A stretch of DNA of 64,000 nt. It comes from Congzhengia minquanensis. Lineage in GTDB: Bacteria > Bacillota > Clostridia > UBA1381 > UBA9506. The translations under genes and the position numbers were made by a program. Below the pieces are notes generated by a model that made no database searches, was not told the origin of the DNA, and was given only the letters and a program-made list of their open reading frames with translations. Below are positions 53,762 to 62,752 of the stretch, in pieces; the stretch's first letter is position 1, and each line of letters starts with the position of its first letter. Location: the NCBI RefSeq assembly GCF_014384785.1, contig NZ_JACRSU010000003.1, positions 62,001-126,000 on the forward strand. Reading direction: 5' to 3'.

Positions 53762-54592
53762 ATGGGAAACTTAAAAATTGGTTTGCAGCTGTATTCTGTG
53801 CGCGACGACATGGCGCAGGATATGTATGCCGCATTGAAAAAGGTTAAGGAAATCGGTTACGACTATGTTGAGTTTGCCGGCTACTTCGACCACAGCGCAG
53901 AGGAAGTAAGATCTATGCTGGACGAAATCGGCCTCACATGTGTTTCCGTTCACCAGGCTTATAACCTGTTTTTAGAAGAGGGACAAAAGGCTGCCGACTA
54001 TTTAAAAACCATTGGTGCAGACTATGCCGCAATTCCGTGGATGGCGGCGGAAGACCACAAGGGCTGCGACCACTATGACAACGTAATAGCAGACATCACA
54101 AAAGTGGGCCGGCTGTTAAAGGACAACGGCATTCAGCTTCTTTACCACAACCACGATTTTGAATTCCAGAAGTTTGAAGATAAATTTTTGTTAGACTGGC
54201 TCTATGAGTCTGTTCCTTCAGATTTACTCCAAACCGAGGTTGATACCTGCTGGGTGAAATATGCCGGCTACGACCCCTGTGAATATTTGAAGAAATATAC
54301 CGGCAGAAGCCCGGTAGTGCATTTGAAGGACTTTACCTGCAAACGGTTTGCAGGCGGCCCTGCCTATGCGCTGATTGACGAAAACGGCAAGGAAATTAAA
54401 ACCACAAGGGAAGACAATGGGTTTGAGTTCCGTCCCGTTGGCATGGGCCTGCAGGACTTCCCGGCGATCTTAAAAGCCGCCGAAGAAGCAGGAGCTGCCT
54501 ATGCGATCGTTGAGCAGGATGCGTCGGTTGACCGTCCGCCAATGGAAGCAGCAAAGCTCAGCCGTGAATATTTAAAGAAAATCGGATATTAA
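53762..54592 (+). CDS. Sugar phosphate isomerase/epimerase (TIM-barrel, AP endonuclease 2 family)
   Basis: The protein has 276 residues; ATG 53762 is spaced from GGAGG, with TTG 53753 as an alternative. The TIM-barrel has metal-ligand motifs around YDYVEFAGY (Glu), LYHNHDFEF (His), QTEVDTCWV (Glu, Asp), VVHLKDF (His, Lys) and AYAIVEQD. This set matches IolE/IolH-like and 3-keto-sugar-processing isomerases. Together with the Gfo/Idh oxidoreductase it suggests a two-step inositol or keto-glucoside pathway. Both genes end at one terminator. Confidence 0.9.
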   Translation: MGNLKIGLQLYSVRDDMAQDMYAALKKVKEIGYDYVEFAGYFDHSAEEVRSMLDEIGLTCVSVHQAYNLFLEEGQKAADYLKTIGADYAAIPWMAAEDHKGCDHYDNVIADITKVGRLLKDNGIQLLYHNHDFEFQKFEDKFLLDWLYESVPSDLLQTEVDTCWVKYAGYDPCEYLKKYTGRSPVVHLKDFTCKRFAGGPAYALIDENGKEIKTTREDNGFEFRPVGMGLQDFPAILKAAEEAGAAYAIVEQDASVDRPPMEAAKLSREYLKKIGY

Positions 54593-54598
54593 AAACAG

Positions 54599-54632
54599 AA
54601 CCGCCGGGCAATTAGCCCGGCGGTTTTTTTAC
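54599..54632. terminator. Terminator between the isomerase and HAAS-SEDS genes
   Basis: AACCGCCGGGC (54599-54609) pairs with GCCCGGCGGTT (54615-54625), then T-run; shared by two convergent genes. Confidence 0.9.
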
Positions 54633-56008
54633 TTCTTTTTGAAATCAATAATCAGCTTCCCGTCATGAAAGGATAAAAATTTGTTTTTCTCTTTCATCTG
54701 CCCGGTTTTTCTTTTTCCGGCAGGCACAATGTTGTTTCTGCGCCATACGCTGAGGATGATGCCGATGAGAGCCATTGTTACACAATAGTCCGCACCGCCG
54801 TAGGAAATGAGCGGAACAGAAAGGTCTGCAAAAGGAAACAAATTAAAATTCATTAAAATGCTGAACACAAATTTAATCGTCAGCACCAGGCAGGCGGAGA
54901 GGGAAAGGAAAAAACCAAACCTGTTTTTTACTTTGCTCACCGTTAAAAACAGCCGGACCAAAAACACGATTACCACAGCAACCAGAAAAAGTCCCGCAAT
55001 CCAACCGAATTTTGTAATAATGTTTACCAATACATATTCATTTGCGGCATTGGGCATAGTTCGGTCGATGGGCGCGCCTAAAATATCGAAATTTGTGGCG
55101 CCGATTGGCTTTGATGCCATGAGCCACTTCTGGGCCGTCATGGGCAGATATCCTGCGCCCAGCGGGTCGGCGTTATAGTCGATAAATGCCCGGAGTTTTG
55201 CCCTTAAATATTCCGGCATGAGAAAGAATCCAATCACTGCGGCAAGAAGCAGAAACAGACAGCAGATAAGGATATATTGCTTTTTGTTTTGCAGCGTATT
55301 GCTTTTTAAAACCGCCACAGCTGCCGACACAAGGAGCATTACCGCAAAAATTAAAATGTTAATCATGGATGGATATAGGGCGGTGAGCACCATTGGAAAA
55401 GCGGCAAGCAAAAAAAGCTTGATAAAATCAGACCATCGCTCTGCCCGGCACAGCCACACAGACAGTGGAATAATGGTGAAGTGCAGAAGCCCCGCAGGCG
55501 AAAAACCATATCCTGCAAAATATACGACTCTGTGTGAGCCGTTTATCCGGGCGCCGAACAAGCCCAAAATCAATATAAGGTTAACGGCGGCATAGAAAAA
55601 CCAGGATAATTTGAAAAGCTTTGTGTAGTCGAACATGGTAACGGAAAGAAGCACGGCTAAGCCCACACCGGAAAAGAATAAATAGCGGGGAAATTGAATT
55701 TGCCCGGAATCTTGACCGATGAAATACATGGCTGCCCCGCCGAAAAGCGCAATGAGAACCGTCAGCAGCAAAAGCGACCACTCAATTTGCGGACGGTGCT
55801 GTTTGTCCAGCCGCGTGCCGATTACATCTGCATCCCCCATGGCGGCAATGGCTTTGTTTAAAGCTTCGTCTTCGTTCAAGCCCTCAGACAGATAGGTGTC
55901 TTTTAATTCGTCAATATGCTCGGAAAGCTCCTGCCGGACTTCGCTGTGCACCGCCTTGCAGGAAATATGTAGACAGATTTGGTCTAAAAAGGCGCTTATT
56001 TTATTCAT
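54629..56008 (-). CDS. FtsW/RodA/SpoVE-family (SEDS) protein with HAAS-type N-terminal prefix
   Basis: The protein has 459 residues. Residues 1-70 are a soluble helical module (ELSEHIDELKDTYLSEGLNEDEAL...AMGDADVIGTRL) of the HAAS/permease-prefix type normally found next to PadR regulators. About nine membrane helices follow, ending with the SEDS signature DLSVPLISYGGADY near 405-420. The SEDS fold polymerises glycan strands of peptidoglycan, but GSHRVVYFAGYGFSPAGLLHF shows only a partial match to the NGARRW...QPSE region, so activity is not certain. The start overlaps the PadR stop by 8 bp. Confidence 0.83.
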   Translation of the reverse strand: MNKISAFLDQICLHISCKAVHSEVRQELSEHIDELKDTYLSEGLNEDEALNKAIAAMGDADVIGTRLDKQHRPQIEWSLLLLTVLIALFGGAAMYFIGQDSGQIQFPRYLFFSGVGLAVLLSVTMFDYTKLFKLSWFFYAAVNLILILGLFGARINGSHRVVYFAGYGFSPAGLLHFTIIPLSVWLCRAERWSDFIKLFLLAAFPMVLTALYPSMINILIFAVMLLVSAAVAVLKSNTLQNKKQYILICCLFLLLAAVIGFFLMPEYLRAKLRAFIDYNADPLGAGYLPMTAQKWLMASKPIGATNFDILGAPIDRTMPNAANEYVLVNIITKFGWIAGLFLVAVVIVFLVRLFLTVSKVKNRFGFFLSLSACLVLTIKFVFSILMNFNLFPFADLSVPLISYGGADYCVTMALIGIILSVWRRNNIVPAGKRKTGQMKEKNKFLSFHDGKLIIDFKKK

Positions 56009-56366
56009 AGCAGGCCCCCCTAAACGCGGTTATGCTGGAAACAGAGCCAATTATGGTGTTTACTGCATTGGAATAGGTTTTCCACTCTCTTTTTTTCTCA
56101 ATTAACAGCTTTTTGCCCAGCGGCGTAATCTGATAATATTTTCTGCGCTTGCCGTTGTCTGCGTCAAACCAATAAGAGGCAATGGCGCTTTCATTTTCCA
56201 GACCGTGCAGCATGGGGTAGAGCGTGCCCTCCTTAAGCTCAAAAATGTTTTCCGACTGCTTTTTCAGCTCTTGGGTTATCTGGTAGCCATACATATCCCT
56301 TTTCTCCAACAGCGACAAAATTAAAATGGAGGTGCTGCCTTTCATCAGTTCCTTGTTGATTTTCAT
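56001..56366 (-). CDS. PadR-family transcriptional regulator
   Basis: The protein has 121 residues. The ATG at 56366 follows AGGAGTG. The PadR winged helix is clear: KGSTSILILSLLEKRDMYGYQI, then FELKEGTLYPMLHGLENESAI and RRKYYQITPLGKKLL. The tail (about 85-121) is a short dimerisation helix. PadR-HAAS pairs usually encode a repressor and a membrane effector; here the effector is a SEDS protein. The operator and promoter lie directly upstream. Confidence 0.92.
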   Translation of the reverse strand: MKINKELMKGSTSILILSLLEKRDMYGYQITQELKKQSENIFELKEGTLYPMLHGLENESAIASYWFDADNGKRRKYYQITPLGKKLLIEKKREWKTYSNAVNTIIGSVSSITAFRGACYE

Positions 56367-56395
56367 GTGATCACTCCTATACATATAAATTCTAT

Positions 56396-56447
56396 ATACA
56401 TAGATATTCTATGTATTAAGTATAGCAGGAAAAAGATTCTTTGTCAA
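56396..56447 (-). promoter_or_regulatory. PadR promoter with an overlapping palindromic operator
   Basis: On the minus strand TTGACA (56447-56442), 17 bp, TATACT (56424-56419). Just downstream is a palindrome, ATACATAGA-N3-TCTATGTAT (56396-56416), containing the ACAT/ATGT pair typical of PadR sites. This predicts autorepression. Confidence 0.85.
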
Positions 56448-56457
56448 GAGAAAAATA

Positions 56458-56492
56458 AAAAAACTCCGGGCATATATGCCCGGAGTTTTTTT
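56458..56492 (-). terminator. Terminator after the alcohol dehydrogenase gene
   Basis: ACTCCGGGCAT (56463-56473) pairs with ATGCCCGGAGT (56476-56486), with A/T runs on both sides. Confidence 0.85.
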
Positions 56493-56497
56493 GGCGC

Positions 56498-57646
56498 TTA
56501 CAGTAATGACTCATACAGTTTTATAATATCTTCCACACAGGTGTCCCTGGGGTTTCCCGGACGGCAAGCATCTTCAAATGCAGACTGGGCCAGGAATGGA
56601 ATGTCTTTGGGATTTACAATTTCTTTTAAATCAGCAGGAATGCCTACGTCTTTAGATAGCTGTTTCACTGCGTCAATTGCCGCTTTGCGATATTCCGAAG
56701 CGTCCATGGAATCCACGTTTTTCACACCCATAGCCCGGGCAATTTCCCGATATTTCTCGCCGGCGGCCTCTGCATTATATTCCATAACCGTAGGTAAAAT
56801 GATAGCGTTCGCCACACCATGAGGCGTATCATACAGCGCGCCTAAGGGGTGCGCCATGGAATGAACAATGCCAAGCCCAACGTTGGAAAAGCCCATTCCG
56901 GCCACATACTGTCCCAGCGCCATGCCTTCCCGTCCCTCGGAGGTGTTTTCAACCGCTCCCCTTAAAGAGCGGGAAATGATTTCAATAGCCTTTAAGTGGA
57001 ACATGTCGGAGAGCTCCCAGGCTCCCAAGGTGATGTAGCCCTCAATTGCGTGGGTAAGGGCATCCATGCCGGTAGCCGCGGTGAGGCCTTTCGGCATGGA
57101 CTCCATCATGTCAGAGTCCACAAAGGCAACCACCGGAATATCGTGGGGGTCAACACAGACCATTTTACGGTTTTTTTCTGCATCAGTGATTACATAGTTA
57201 ATGGTAACTTCAGCCGCTGTGCCCGCTGTGGTGGGAACGGCAAAAATGGGAATACATTTGTTCTTAGTGGGGGCAACCCCTTCCAGACTTCTCACGTCTG
57301 AAAATTCGGGGTTGGTAATAATAATGCCGATGGCCTTAGCCGTATCCATTGAGGAACCGCCGCCAATGGCAATGATATAGTCGGCCTGTGCTGCCTGAAA
57401 TGCCTTAACTCCGTGCTGCACATTTTCAATGGTGGGGTTGGGCTTTATATCGCTGTAAACCTCATATGCGAGGCCTGCGCCCTCCAGAACATTCAGCACC
57501 TTTTTTGTCACGCCAAATTTGATAAGGTCCGGGTCGGAACATACAAAAGCCTTGTGAAATCCGCGGCCTTTGGCTTCTTGGGCAATTTCGTTAATTGCAC
57601 CGGCGCCGTGATAGGATGTTTCGTTTAAAATAAATCTGTTTGCCAT
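56498..57646 (-). CDS. fucO: Iron-containing alcohol dehydrogenase, lactaldehyde reductase (FucO)-like
   Basis: The protein has 382 residues. ANRFILNETSYHGAGAINEI and the GGGSSMDTAKAIGIIITNPE nucleotide-binding block match FucO. The metal ligands are present: Asp in TGMDALTHAIEGY, His in the same segment, and His in GIVHSMAHPLGALYDTPHG. The enzyme interconverts lactaldehyde and 1,2-propanediol with NAD(H), typically in fucose or rhamnose breakdown; other short diols are possible. No fucose isomerase or aldolase gene is near. AAAGGAG precedes the ATG. The terminator is at 56458. Confidence 0.9.
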   Translation of the reverse strand: MANRFILNETSYHGAGAINEIAQEAKGRGFHKAFVCSDPDLIKFGVTKKVLNVLEGAGLAYEVYSDIKPNPTIENVQHGVKAFQAAQADYIIAIGGGSSMDTAKAIGIIITNPEFSDVRSLEGVAPTKNKCIPIFAVPTTAGTAAEVTINYVITDAEKNRKMVCVDPHDIPVVAFVDSDMMESMPKGLTAATGMDALTHAIEGYITLGAWELSDMFHLKAIEIISRSLRGAVENTSEGREGMALGQYVAGMGFSNVGLGIVHSMAHPLGALYDTPHGVANAIILPTVMEYNAEAAGEKYREIARAMGVKNVDSMDASEYRKAAIDAVKQLSKDVGIPADLKEIVNPKDIPFLAQSAFEDACRPGNPRDTCVEDIIKLYESLL

Positions 57647-57732
57647 TTCACATTACTCCTTTATTATTTTATTGATAGTATATGCAGCTTTTCTGTTTCC
57701 AACCATATAGAGCCTGTGCTGTAAAGTTTTTC

Positions 57733-59187
57733 TTATGATACTGTGTTTTTCACAGGCCGCGTTATGTCTAAAATTTTGCTGACGTCAAACAAATCCTCCA
57801 GCTTGTCCGCGCTGTAATAAAGCTCATTGCCACCGATTACCCGCCGGCCCTGGCGGAGATAGTCATTCCCCATGGTCACGCTGGACTGGTTTGAATTTGC
57901 CGGACAGAATATGTTAAACCCTTTTGTTTTTAAGTATTTAAACTTTTCGTTATCCTCTTTATATTCGCCGCTTTTCACAATGTCTGTCCCGCCGGCATAT
58001 ATTAAAATATTTGTGCTGCCCACAATAGGTTCAACCTCGGTTTCCCAGCGGTCGGTGTCGGTTTTCAGCCTTTCCAAGCTGTTGTTGGCATATGATGTGT
58101 AGGCCCAGCTGTTGCTGGCAAAGGTATAGCCCAGCTCCTTTAACCGGTTGGCCACGGTTTTTGCTTTCTCGATATCGCCTTCTTGATACCCCTCGCCATT
58201 TGGATTGGTGCGGTAGCCCAAAACGCCGTCATATCCAGTAACGGCCAGGGTTGCCCGGGCACCTTGATAAGAAAAGTCCGGATGTTTATTGATAAAGCTT
58301 TCTAAAATCGGCACCAAATCGAAAGCACCGGTGGTAACAGTGCCGTTTTCGTCTGTATATTCGCAGGCCGGAAGCCCGTCTTCGCCGATAACGATTTTTG
58401 ACGCAAACCCATCACCTTTTAAACTGGTGTAGTAAGAAACGTCTTCCTGAGAAAGAACAAGGGGCTTTTTGCCCTCGGGCAGATAGATATCGCAAAATTC
58501 AAAGCCGTCGCTGCTGCTTTTGGCGATGTCGTTTAAGTCCACCAAAACATATCCCCGGCTGTATAGACTGTCTAACATTTTCGAAAACTCCGTAACGGTA
58601 ACCATATTGCGGTCATATTTATCCGCGCTTTCGTCTTTGTCGAAGGCTTTCGACGTGTCATAAACAAGCGTGCGGAACGAAATGTGTGGAATTTTGGTGT
58701 TGTCTTCAAACTTTACCAGCTTTGCTTTCCCATCCTCATATTTTAAAATCGCAGCCTTTAGTTCTTTCTTTTTTTCATATTTCTCGCCGTAGGATTGGAT
58801 AATGTCAATGGCCTTGTCATAGTCGTAGCCCGCGGCGGCAAGGTCCGCGCTGGAAACAAGCTGGGCAATGTCCGGCTTGTCCTTTTTGCCGCCGCCAAAC
58901 AAACCGGCGATGCCCCGCACCGCGGCGACAATACCTGTAATGACAAGTGTCAGCACAAGCAGAAAAGCCACAATGACAATGGAAAGGCGGGTGATAATCC
59001 GCTTTTTTCTGGCCTTACGCCGTTGAGCGGCAAGAGCGCGGCTACGCTCCGATTCACGGTTGGCGGTTTTTAAAATTCCCGCAATATCATCGTTATATTT
59101 TGTTTCTTTATATTTATCATCAAAGTCGTAAATACCTGTGTTGTTTAAATTTTCACCTTTGTTGTTTTCATCGAATGGTTCAGACAT
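57733..59187 (-). CDS. Membrane-anchored polysaccharide-deacetylase-like protein, degenerate catalytic motifs
   Basis: The protein has 484 residues. A basic cytoplasmic start (RRKARKKR at about 56-63) precedes one membrane helix (66-90). The NodB-like fold follows from about 165. The first motif is PLVLSQEDVSYY (D249 kept), but where the fold normally has the HxxxH zinc pair there is FASNSWAY, with Asn359 and Tyr363 in place of the two histidines, and the third motif is GYRTNPNG. The zinc site is therefore probably lost, and the protein may be a binding or structural relative. It is the single gene of its unit, with its own promoter. Confidence 0.75.
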   Translation of the reverse strand: MSEPFDENNKGENLNNTGIYDFDDKYKETKYNDDIAGILKTANRESERSRALAAQRRKARKKRIITRLSIVIVAFLLVLTLVITGIVAAVRGIAGLFGGGKKDKPDIAQLVSSADLAAAGYDYDKAIDIIQSYGEKYEKKKELKAAILKYEDGKAKLVKFEDNTKIPHISFRTLVYDTSKAFDKDESADKYDRNMVTVTEFSKMLDSLYSRGYVLVDLNDIAKSSSDGFEFCDIYLPEGKKPLVLSQEDVSYYTSLKGDGFASKIVIGEDGLPACEYTDENGTVTTGAFDLVPILESFINKHPDFSYQGARATLAVTGYDGVLGYRTNPNGEGYQEGDIEKAKTVANRLKELGYTFASNSWAYTSYANNSLERLKTDTDRWETEVEPIVGSTNILIYAGGTDIVKSGEYKEDNEKFKYLKTKGFNIFCPANSNQSSVTMGNDYLRQGRRVIGGNELYYSADKLEDLFDVSKILDITRPVKNTVS

Positions 59188-59220
59188 GGTTTAAGCCTCC
59201 CAAAATTTATCTTAAACTTT

Positions 59221-59249
59221 ATTATATCAGAGGAAAGGGCAAAAAGCAA
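59221..59249 (-). promoter_or_regulatory. Promoter of the deacetylase-like gene
   Basis: On the minus strand TTGCTT (59249-59244), 17 bp, TATAAT (59226-59221). Confidence 0.7.
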
Positions 59250-59374
59250 CAAAGTGTGACGAAAAAAGGCGGAACATTGTAAAAGTGCTGTAACGGCTTG
59301 AGAGGACTTCATGAAAAAGCCTTGATAAAACAAGAGGTTATCTTATATTTGAGTAAAAATTGTTGCATATTATA

Positions 59375-60637
59375 TTATTTTATATACCGGATGCGCAGCA
59401 GGATATAGAAAATTACTGTGGGGATCACAGGAATGGTCCAGATTTGCAGTCCTTTCAAATACCATATGAGACATCCGCCGGCAATGCCTGACAGCCACGC
59501 GATAAAGGGAATGGTGCTTTTAGGCGGCTCCAGTTTCTTGCGGAGGAGCACTTCTGCGATTGCCAGTCCCGCCAATAGCATGACGCTTAACACCAGCGAA
59601 CGGGTAAAATGCGATAAATAATTCGACATTCTTGCCACACCAACGAGAATGGCCAGCCCTCCCATGAAAAACACCACTGTTTTATGGGAAAGGTTTCCTC
59701 CCAAAAAGGTTCTTTTTACGAGACTCTGCAATGCAAGGCTGCCAGTATATAAATTTACGATCTGAGTAGTGTACGAACATAATGCCAGCCAGATGATACT
59801 CGGAATTGCCATTTGCAAAAGTAAGATTCCATAGGTCAGGTTCTGCGCATCCATTGCACGGGCAATAAAAATACCGTACAGATTACCAAGTATAAGCGTA
59901 GCTGCATAGGCCAACACACACAATATAACGGAACGTCTGCTTTTCGCAAAACGGCAGATATCCGGCATAGTGGTGGCGGACATACAGAAATTTCCGACAA
60001 TCAGCGTACATGCGGCGCCAAAAGACAGCTGAGCTTCCGGCTGGCCGTGCAGCAAAAAGCCAAAGCCGCCTTTTATTGTTCCGAGATGTATGATATTGTA
60101 TATGGTCAAAACGATGATAATCGGGACAGAGATACCGCTGACAATAACCATGCCTTTCCAGCCGTTGCACGCTAAAAATATACTGATTGATAGGATGAAT
60201 AGGGTAGTAATCACAGCCGGGAACGGCCAGCTTGGGAAAAGGACAATGAAAATATTTGCCAGCCATTCCCCGTTTATGCCAACCCAGATAATCATTGCAA
60301 GTATAATCAATACGGAAAATACAGAAGCAACTTTACCGCCCAATATTTTTTGTATCAGATTTACGCTGGTATAACCTGACTCGTAACCGGCCATGCCCCA
60401 AAAAGCAGCAATAATGCATAAAACTACATTTCCGGTCAGGGAGGCAGCAATCGCATTCCAAAACGGCATGGCACTGCCCAGCTGAACGCCGATTGTCATC
60501 CCGGAGGTAGAAAGCGCAAAGCCGAACAGAATAAGCGCAAGCTTTGCGGTAGCTTTTCTTTTTTCTGAAGGAACAGGAGAAAAAGCATATTCATATGTTT
60601 CATTAAAAAAAGAAGTGATATTCTGAAATCCTTTCAT
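59375..60637 (-). CDS. NCS1-family nucleobase permease (CodB-like)
   Basis: The protein has 420 residues with about twelve membrane helices. The N-terminus is FNETYEYAFSPVPSEKR, after which LFGFALSTSGMTIGVQLGSAM, ISGVSVPIIIVLTIYNI-like and the NFCMSATTMPDICRFAKSRR loop match cytosine/purine permeases. It imports a nucleobase or related cation with a proton or sodium ion. It starts 16 bp after the diguanylate cyclase gene and shares its transcript. No cytosine deaminase is near. GGAGAAGG precedes the ATG. Confidence 0.87.
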   Translation of the reverse strand: MKGFQNITSFFNETYEYAFSPVPSEKRKATAKLALILFGFALSTSGMTIGVQLGSAMPFWNAIAASLTGNVVLCIIAAFWGMAGYESGYTSVNLIQKILGGKVASVFSVLIILAMIIWVGINGEWLANIFIVLFPSWPFPAVITTLFILSISIFLACNGWKGMVIVSGISVPIIIVLTIYNIIHLGTIKGGFGFLLHGQPEAQLSFGAACTLIVGNFCMSATTMPDICRFAKSRRSVILCVLAYAATLILGNLYGIFIARAMDAQNLTYGILLLQMAIPSIIWLALCSYTTQIVNLYTGSLALQSLVKRTFLGGNLSHKTVVFFMGGLAILVGVARMSNYLSHFTRSLVLSVMLLAGLAIAEVLLRKKLEPPKSTIPFIAWLSGIAGGCLIWYLKGLQIWTIPVIPTVIFYILLRIRYIK

Positions 60638-60653
60638 ATTTTACCTTCTCCCG

Positions 60654-62465
60654 TCATTCTGTTATGATCTGAATAGCATCTCTTCCTTGCTCTTTCACTG
60701 TATAAAGCGCCTTATCTGCCAATTGGAACGTTTCCTCGACAGACCGGCTTCCGATGATTGCGCCTCCGATACTGAGTGTAGCAGGCAGAGAAACGTTTTC
60801 ATAGCTGCATTCTTTCATTGCTGTCTGCAAGGCCTCACATTTCTGCTCGATGGATTCCATATTTTCGGCAGCGTTTATGATATACAGCATAAATTCGTCG
60901 CCACCCCAACGGCAGAGAATGTCTTCTTCATAAAAAATACGTTTTAAATGGTATCCCATACACTTTAACACAGCATCGCCGCACTGATGTCCGTAAACAT
61001 CATTGAAATGCTTAAAATGATCTACGTCTATCATCAGCAGCAAGTCGTTTGTGATGTCTGTTCCGGGCGCAAGCCGTTTCTTTATTTCCGACTCTGCACC
61101 GGCCCTGTTATAAAGCCCGGTGATATTGTCATACATGCCCAGCTTAATCAGCTGCTCTTTTTCCTGATATGCTTTTTCCGCATTGGTAAGAAAACCAAGT
61201 AAGCTAATCGGTCTGTGATAGGATTCTGCAGTAGAAACCACGGAGAAAGTCAAACGGAAGTGCTGCCATTTTCCGTTGTTGAGCTTACAGGTCAATTCGA
61301 CGTCATAGGCTTTCTGCTCCAGCCCATCGGAGAGCATTTTTTCAAATTGCTGATTGGTTAAGGATATTTCTTTGTCCGGTCTTTCCAAATAAGCGCTGAA
61401 ATTGCTGATTTCAGAAGGCATGGCCAGTTTGTTTGCAGATTTACCGAACAGCGACAATTTGTCTGTCATATAGTCATATTTAAAGCCTGCCTCGCCTACG
61501 GTATCGGCAAACATTTGATAGCTTGCGGCGTATCCCTGTATGGAAACACTCTGACGGTTTTTAATCCGCATATAGATAACAATGCTCATAATTGTCAGAA
61601 CAGAAATCGTTATAAGCACACAGATAATTTCAAAGGGGTAGGAATAAACAAAATCCCCCAGGCTTTTGACGGAAATGGTTCGGTTATACGTCAGGCTTTC
61701 GTTGATATCATTTCTGTTGATGCCTGCAATAGTCCGGTTCAGCAGCGGTTTTAATACTGCACTTTCATTTGTGCAAATTCCAAACCTTAGCTGCACGCTG
61801 ACATTGATGGGGATAGACACAAGTTCCCGGTTTGTATATCTCTGAGTATAACTGAGACCGGTATAAATATTGCAATACATAGCATCAACCTGTCCTGCAC
61901 GGATCGCCGCCAGACATTCTGCCGGTGTGTGAAAGGACTTATGTATAATGGAAGGATTTTGAGAAAGAATGGGATAGCCTTCTATTTCCGCTACTGTATA
62001 TTTCGCTGCATCGCTCAAATCTGTATTTTTGCTGCGCAGCATCATCATTCCGGATTCTAAATAGGCGTCGGAAAGCTCTAACTGATAGGTGTTTTGTTCA
62101 TCGGAATAGACTGCTGCTAAAACCGCAATATCAGCTTGGCCGTTTTCTGCCATTTTTATGGCGTGCATGTAGTCTTTTGCCTCAATATATTCTACTGTTA
62201 GGCCTGTTTCTTTCTCAAATCGTCTTATAATATCAACGGCAAGTCCCCGCGGCGCACCATATTTGCCGTCTAACGACGAAATGGGCTGCCAATCGTCTAT
62301 CACAGCGGCCTTTACGGTTTTTTTCCGGGTAATATAGTCCTGTTCCTCCGGTGTAAAAGCTTCTCCGGCAATTCCATGCGCGTAGGTAATATTGCCTGCA
62401 AGTAAAACAACAAGTGCTGTCCAAACAGAAAGTATTTTTATTGTATCATATATTTTTCTGTTCAT
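60654..62465 (-). CDS. Diguanylate cyclase with extracytoplasmic solute-binding sensor
   Basis: The protein has 603 residues. Signal or anchor helix at about 11-30; a type-3 solute-binding domain at about 50-270 (TVKAAVIDDWQPISSLDG, ADIAVLAAVYSDEQ, AAIRAGQVDAMYCNIYTG); a membrane helix at about 279-299; a PAS-like segment at about 320-430; and a GGDEF domain from about 440 (YDNITGLYNRAGAE, DVDHFKHFNDVYGHQCGD, RWGGDEF at 519-525). The active motif is intact, while the inhibitory RxxD site before it is missing. It should make cyclic di-GMP in response to an external solute and is operonic with the permease. Confidence 0.88.
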   Translation of the reverse strand: MNRKIYDTIKILSVWTALVVLLAGNITYAHGIAGEAFTPEEQDYITRKKTVKAAVIDDWQPISSLDGKYGAPRGLAVDIIRRFEKETGLTVEYIEAKDYMHAIKMAENGQADIAVLAAVYSDEQNTYQLELSDAYLESGMMMLRSKNTDLSDAAKYTVAEIEGYPILSQNPSIIHKSFHTPAECLAAIRAGQVDAMYCNIYTGLSYTQRYTNRELVSIPINVSVQLRFGICTNESAVLKPLLNRTIAGINRNDINESLTYNRTISVKSLGDFVYSYPFEIICVLITISVLTIMSIVIYMRIKNRQSVSIQGYAASYQMFADTVGEAGFKYDYMTDKLSLFGKSANKLAMPSEISNFSAYLERPDKEISLTNQQFEKMLSDGLEQKAYDVELTCKLNNGKWQHFRLTFSVVSTAESYHRPISLLGFLTNAEKAYQEKEQLIKLGMYDNITGLYNRAGAESEIKKRLAPGTDITNDLLLMIDVDHFKHFNDVYGHQCGDAVLKCMGYHLKRIFYEEDILCRWGGDEFMLYIINAAENMESIEQKCEALQTAMKECSYENVSLPATLSIGGAIIGSRSVEETFQLADKALYTVKEQGRDAIQIITE

Positions 62466-62587
62466 AACACCATCTGCCTTTCGCGATTGTTATTTGCAAT
62501 AAGGTAGCCGTACGCAAAACGTATCTCTTTTTATTATCAACATGAAGCATATGATAATTTTTATCCGCAGCATATTGAAGTATTGTA

Positions 62588-62616
62588 ATTATATCACTCA
62601 TTTGTGCAAAAAGCAA
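62588..62616 (-). promoter_or_regulatory. Promoter of the diguanylate cyclase-permease operon
   Basis: On the minus strand TTGCTT (62616-62611), 17 bp, TATAAT (62593-62588). The rest of the gene-free stretch 62466-62827 is AT-rich and, apart from this promoter and the terminator at 62753, shows nothing recognisable. Confidence 0.7.
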
Positions 62617-62752
62617 GATTGTTATTTTTTCGTTTTGCAGGTAAGGCGAAATAATATAATTGCAGAATAGATTACTGTGATAATAATTTTTATTGGAATT
62701 ATTAGAGTTCATATTTAGATAGATTTATAAAATGGCATATAAATGAAAATTA

